A DNA stretch of 64,000 nt from assembly GCF_963678975.1 (NCBI RefSeq), contig NC_089275.1, positions 515,001-579,000 on the forward strand, written 5' to 3'. The notes beneath the pieces were generated by a model, which worked only from the letters and a program-made list of their open reading frames with translations, made no database searches and was not told the DNA's origin. A program made the translations under genes and the position numbers. Of the stretch, positions 59,208 to 64,000 are shown in pieces (position 1 is the stretch's first letter; every line of letters starts with the position of its first letter). The DNA comes from Dysidea avara. Its lineage: Eukaryota; Porifera; Demospongiae; Dictyoceratida; Dysideidae.

Positions 59208-62200
59208 ATGAACTTCATCAGCGAATTAAGCTACTCGAGTGGCGTGTGCCCCGAGCAGGAGTGTAACACGAAATTGCTGTTCCCTTCTTACGAGAAGAGC
59301 GTTGAGTGTACGTGCTGTGGACGGCGCCATAACACAGAGCAACTCGTGGAAAAAAAGGCAATAACGAGCCCTAAGGAACTCCTAAATGTTATACGGACAC
59401 TGTTCAGCCAAGCTCACAGAGATAAAGGTGATCAGATAGTAAAGGGCATATCAGATTATCAGTGTAAACTGTTGTCTCCATTTCTGACAACACATGGGAT
59501 GAAGGTACGGTGCTTATCACGTGATACAGTAACCCATTCTTACCCCATTTAGGACAAGAAGGCTGTACCATTACTGGAGCTAAGTCAGAGTAGTGTATTC
59601 GACTGTTCCAAGTTATCAGATAGAGCATTCTGTATTGAACAAAGTGAATTAGGGGTTGAGGGGTATGGCCGTGACAGATCTGGGTCAGTGAACTACCTCA
59701 GGGGGACACTTGACCTTCTAGCAAGTTGTTCTAATGGAGAGGAAAGGTTGGTACCTTTACATGTAGATGGAGATGGCCACTGCCTAGTACACGCCATTTC
59801 AAGATGTCTGGTAGGAAGAGAATTATTCTGGCATCCTTTGAGAACTAATCTTCAGGCACATTTAGAGCAAAATCTGCCCAGTTATAAGTCACTATGTAGT
59901 GAGTTTTTTGATGAAGCTGATTGGCCGAACATCATCAAGGAGGCGGGGCCAGACTATGCCCCTGAGGATGGCCAGCCAATGGGGTTGACAAACATTCACT
60001 TGTTTGGTTTGGCTAATGTTTTGAAGCGTCCAATCATATTGCTGGATAGTGTCACAGGTATGCAGTCTTCAGGTGACTACGCTGGAATATTCCTCCCAAT
60101 TTTACATGACCCCGCCCACTGTGTATCCAAGGACAACAGTTTGAATCAGCCAATCGTAATTGGCTGGTCCAGTGGGGGACGTAACCACTACATCCCATTA
60201 GTTGCTATCAAGGATCGCCCGTTACCTAGGATACCACCAGACATTCAACCGAAGGTATGGGGTGTGTCACAAGATCAGGCGTCATCTTATTTACGATATG
60301 ATTCTGATGGTTTTATTGAAGTAGCTGGGGGGAAATCAATGTCTGACAAATACCTCAAACAGCTAGTAGATTGTATGGACGAACTATTCTATCAAGAGAA
60401 CAAGGTGAAACCATCACTAGTTTCTGATGTTAATCGGAATGTCTACCGCAGCTGCGGCTACATTGCCCTACCTCGTGATGTCATAGCAACCACACTAGAA
60501 GCCTTACAAGAACAGTGCCTCTGGCGTTGTGTTACATGCAGCATGTTGACACTTTTACAAGCGTCATGGTTTAGGCCTGGGGGAGAATTATACACTTTAG
60601 CTAAGGATGAATACTCACCACTGAAGGATGGTCATCATTACATGTTCCCCTTGTATAATGTAATTGCTCAGTATTGTGAGGAGACAGATACCTTCGTACC
60701 TTTTAACGTTACTTGTAAGGGTTGCCAGGGGAAGTCTGTCAGGAAAGTGAGTGGTGTAATTAACGATGTAATAATGTAGTATGGTCCTCTGTGCGTCAAG
60801 ATGCTGGATCCAATTATTAAGGACACCTACACAATCCAGTTGGTTAAGGTCCCAAAGTATCCCTTAGTACATAAACTGAGCTGGAAAATTAGGATACTTT
60901 AATAATCAGGACACCTTGATAATCAGGACACCTTGATAATCAGGACCCCTTGATAATCAGGACACCTTAATAAACAGGACCCCTTAATGATCAGGACACC
61001 TTGATAGTCAGGACACCTTGATATTCAGGACACCTTGATCAGTCCCAAGGTGTCCATATTACGCTGGCTCCACTGTAAGACCTAAGGTCACTGTATTTAT
61101 GGTCACCTGTCTAAACCACAATTTAAAAATGTGTATTTGTGTAAGTGTGATGCTGTAAGACATGAGTCCTCTTCGTTTTCAGTAATCCGACATTTTTTGT
61201 CCTATACAAAACTGTAACCTTTTCTGTGTGCCTGGCCAGTTCATGGTGGAGTGAGGGAAATGAAACAAGGTGTTGAGATGGTGGTGTGGTTGATCTCTGG
61301 TTTCTAGGACAAAAGACAATTCAAATGTCTTTGGCTAACTCCTTGGCTTCAGATTAATCATTAGGTACTTCTGGAGAAATATGGTTTATAGTTTCAAGTA
61401 GGGCTCTGCGGTATTGCCAAAAACCTTTATTCAGTATATTTTTTAAATAATACCGAGTAAATTTAGGTGTTGCCCTTGAATGGATACTGTACAATGAATG
61501 TTGAATAGGGATGGTATTTGGTAAGTGGTAAGGCAAAAAACATTTGCACTCAGCTACCCATTCTGTAAACACACAGTTTATTTTGATATCACAACATCCC
61601 TGACCACTATGATATATTTAGTATTTCAGTATCATGGTTCACTATTGGGCCTCAGTATATAGTATTGCGGCTTTGTTAATACCTTGTTATGACTAAATAT
61701 GGGTATATTGCAGAGCCCTTAATTTCAATCCCTCTTAGTAAAAGAGTAGTGAAACTCTTTACTTGTATGACTATGAACTGTGTGAATTCCTGAACACTCA
61801 CATAATTTAGTATTTCATATAATTGTAATGAATCCTGTCAAGGTGCCTTGTACTGTTTTCTATGACGTAGATATTGTACCACATGTAGACATGAACTGGG
61901 AATAGTTTGAAGCTTTCTTTGGTTTCACTAGCTACTTTACCCCTCCGAAGCTTTGTTGCCATGGATACTAACATATGCATGAGTATTGTTACTCCTTGTG
62001 AGTCAGCTGCCATTTTGTGTAGTTATAGTTGAAACCTGGAGCTGTACCAAAGTGTAGGTGTCTATACTACAGTGTATACCCTAATAACTATCAGTTGTGT
62101 TCAGACAACATTAGTCACAAAGCTTCCCAAAAGATCTTGTGGAAGATGTATTTGTGCATTCATTGTAGCCCTAACATATACCTCTCAATGCTTCGTGTGT

Positions 62201-62243
62201 GTAGTGTGTGTGTGTGTCTCCATAGCAATTGTGTAGCTAGTTT

Positions 62244-62337
<94 letters not shown>

Positions 62338-64000
62338 TCCATAGCAATTGTGTAGCTAGTCTATTGTGTGTCTCATCCTGTAGCTTAGTGGGATATACTT
62401 GAGGAAATAGCTCTAGATTTTCCTTGAGTTTTGGAAAATATAATTCCCTGCACCTTGCACAACTTCCTGCCATAATAGATACGATGATGTTTGCTAGCTG
62501 GGGGACTACTTGTTTTGTAGATTAGACAAATTACATGATGATTACCAAAAACACAAAACAGATATTGAAGAAACCACACAACCAGGTGTAGTTATTGCAT
62601 ATAATATACCACATATTTCTGTGCAACTTGGAGCTCTAAACCCAACATTAGAGGACAAATATAACCGATATCTTCTTCCTGGATTAAACAGTCAATTAGC
62701 AAATATCATTGTCACAAATGTTTGAGTCTTCCAAACAGAATCCGGAGTAGAGGTGTGCGATTGATACGATATTGATAGATAATTAGTAAAATATCGCGAT
62801 GTCGATCCGATTTCGACAATTAATTAAATAATGTGGGCGGATTAATTGCGTGAGCGGCCGATATTAATAAATATGATTTAAATACAATAAATTCACTAAA
62901 ACCATTACATGGTACTACTAACAAGCCTAGGAAACTGGTAGGTAAGGTTTTAAAATAGCTAAATTGCACATAACTGACCTTTGTTTCTAGCACGATTGTG
63001 CTATCACAGACTAAAATACTACAACTTTATCTAAATTTTCTCGATATATCGACTAATCGATAAAATACCGAAATCAGCATTGAATTCGATATGATAATAA
63101 TACCAGAAAATTATTACGATATTGATACTTTTTTGATATAACGCACACCTCTAATCCGGAGTGCTTAAACCTGATGTGTGTGTCATGATATCATAACTTG
63201 TTTATATCAGAGATGTTGTTTATACTGATGTGTAGAAATTGAATATACGGTATTATAATGTACGATGTGAAATGAACCAAAGATTTTGTAAATGGAACAG
63301 TGAAACCATATGGGATGTTACCATGGGATGTTGTATCCCTACCTTATTAATTAGACAGGATACTTTGTACACAAATGACACATTTGGGGATTATCAAGTT
63401 GACTGATTTAGACAGGTGACCTTATTATACAGTGACCTTATTATACAGTGACCTTATTACACAGTGACCTTATTACACAGTGACCTTATTACACAGGTGG
63501 CTACATTAGACAGGTTACTTTAATTTGTACACAAAATGAAATTAAGGTTTTTTGGACTTCTAATTGTTAGTACGTACGATGTTTGTAGTCTCATGTTACC
63601 TGCTCACATGATCTACAGGTTCGTCCGGACAACACAATAGTCTACGAGAATCTTGACCGCACAGCAACTCCTACAACTAACAATCAATGTGGGTGTGGCT
63701 ACAAACACTACTGGGAAGGGAAAGAATATGACAACCTCCCCGTAAAGTGAGTGACATAGTCATGGTTTGATCTGATTGGCGACATCTTGTTGCCATAGGA
63801 TACCACTAAGTTTGTCATGGAAGGGACGTCTCGTTACCATGGAAGCATATTGGTTCCAGTATGAGACATCTGACCCTTCTCTGAACTCTAATGCTTATGA
63901 TGTTGCTAGGGAACTAATAAACAAACATTTTCCAGGTGAGTGGCATTATATAGAAAAACATACTGAACTATGAGGAGGTCATCACATGATCTCATAGTTC
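59208..64000 (+). CDS. VCPIP1: VCPIP1-type deubiquitinase, 5' part
   Basis: OTU-family cysteine protease that partners p97/VCP in Golgi and ER membrane fusion in vertebrates. Exons in view: 59208-59504, 59553-60746, 63619-63746, 63799-63935; the last ends at a GTGAGT donor and the gene runs off the window after about 585 residues of a protein that is about 1,220 aa in vertebrates. An N-terminal Cys cluster (CPEQEC...CTCCGRRH) suggests zinc binding. The OTU catalytic motif DGDGHC places Cys176 as nucleophile and Asp173 in the usual position; GRNHYIPL holds the general-base candidate His311. Further Cys pairs (CVTC, CKGC, CGCG) and the family-specific HYWEGKEYDNLP and YWFQYETSDPSLNSN follow. 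A 2.9-kb intron after exon 2 is repeat-rich. Confidence 0.95.
60895..61040. repeat. 17-bp tandem array, about 8 copies
   Basis: Units ATAATCAGGACACCTTG with small changes, closing with an inverted CCAAGGTGTCC. In the VCPIP1 intron. Confidence 0.9.
61041..62193. other. VCPIP1 intron, unannotated part
   Basis: No coding signature on either strand. The GTTGCCATGGATAC motif at about 61958 is discussed among the findings. Confidence 0.4.
62194..62375. repeat. GT dinucleotide run between direct repeats
   Basis: About 88 bases of pure GT (62248-62335) lie between two copies of a TCTCCATAGCAATTGTGTAG block (about 62217 and 62337). It probably expanded by slippage or unequal exchange between the blocks. 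Confidence 0.97.
62748..63153. mobile_element. hAT-type MITE, 406 bp, 8-bp target duplication
   Basis: The tips TAGAGGTGTGCGATTGA and the complement of TAGAGGTGTGCGTTATA are flanked on both sides by ATCCGGAG (62740-62747 and 63154-63161). The interior is AT-rich with GATATTGATA repeats and no open frame. In the VCPIP1 intron. The perfect duplication suggests a fairly recent insertion. Confidence 0.88.
63410..63500. repeat. 17-bp tandem array, about 5 copies
   Basis: Units GTGACCTTATTATACAG or ...TTACACAG, ending 120 bases before the third VCPIP1 exon. Confidence 0.9.

Overview
This looks like nuclear DNA from an early-branching animal, most likely a sponge. The genes are intron-rich with GT-AG junctions. 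The proteins are metazoan: fimbrin/plastin, EPS8, protein phosphatase inhibitor 2, VCPIP1 and a CARD-NACHT-LRR receptor. Much of the DNA between exons is AT-rich foldback elements and minisatellites. I cannot name the species. No prokaryotic operon, CRISPR array or rRNA was seen.

Layout. (1) 1-14.6 kb is repeat-dominated: palindromic MITEs, a 1.5 kb element with long inverted ends, a pogo/Tigger-like element carrying a 590-bp near-perfect palindrome, an 80-bp minisatellite, a broken LINE reverse transcriptase, and a pair of inverted duplicates that retain a splice-bounded open segment. (2) 14.7-16.3 kb holds weak traces of a minus-strand gene, possibly broken. (3) 17.27-20.4 kb carries a six-exon NLR gene (+). 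(4) 20.5-27.4 kb is repeats, including a tandem duplication of about 1 kb. (5) 27.50-37.55 kb is a complete 12-exon plastin/fimbrin gene (-), 619 aa. (6) 37.82-51.14 kb is a 25-exon EPS8 homologue (+), about 1,497 aa, with an unusually long Lys/Ser-rich and Gln-rich tail. (7) 51.85-59.08 kb is a four-exon PPP1R2 gene (-), 177 aa. (8) 59.21 kb to the window edge is the 5' part of VCPIP1 (+).

Exon-intron models were built by hand from splice sites, reading phase and family recall. The plastin, EPS8, PPP1R2 and VCPIP1 models stay in frame across every junction proposed.

The gene pairs are arranged tightly. Plastin and EPS8 are head-to-head, with 267 bp between start codons and an NRF1-type palindrome between them; both families act on actin bundles. 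PPP1R2 and VCPIP1 are head-to-head with 127 bp between start codons and two E-boxes. EPS8 and PPP1R2 converge, as do the NLR and plastin. Most repeats sit in the introns and in the two gene-poor blocks.
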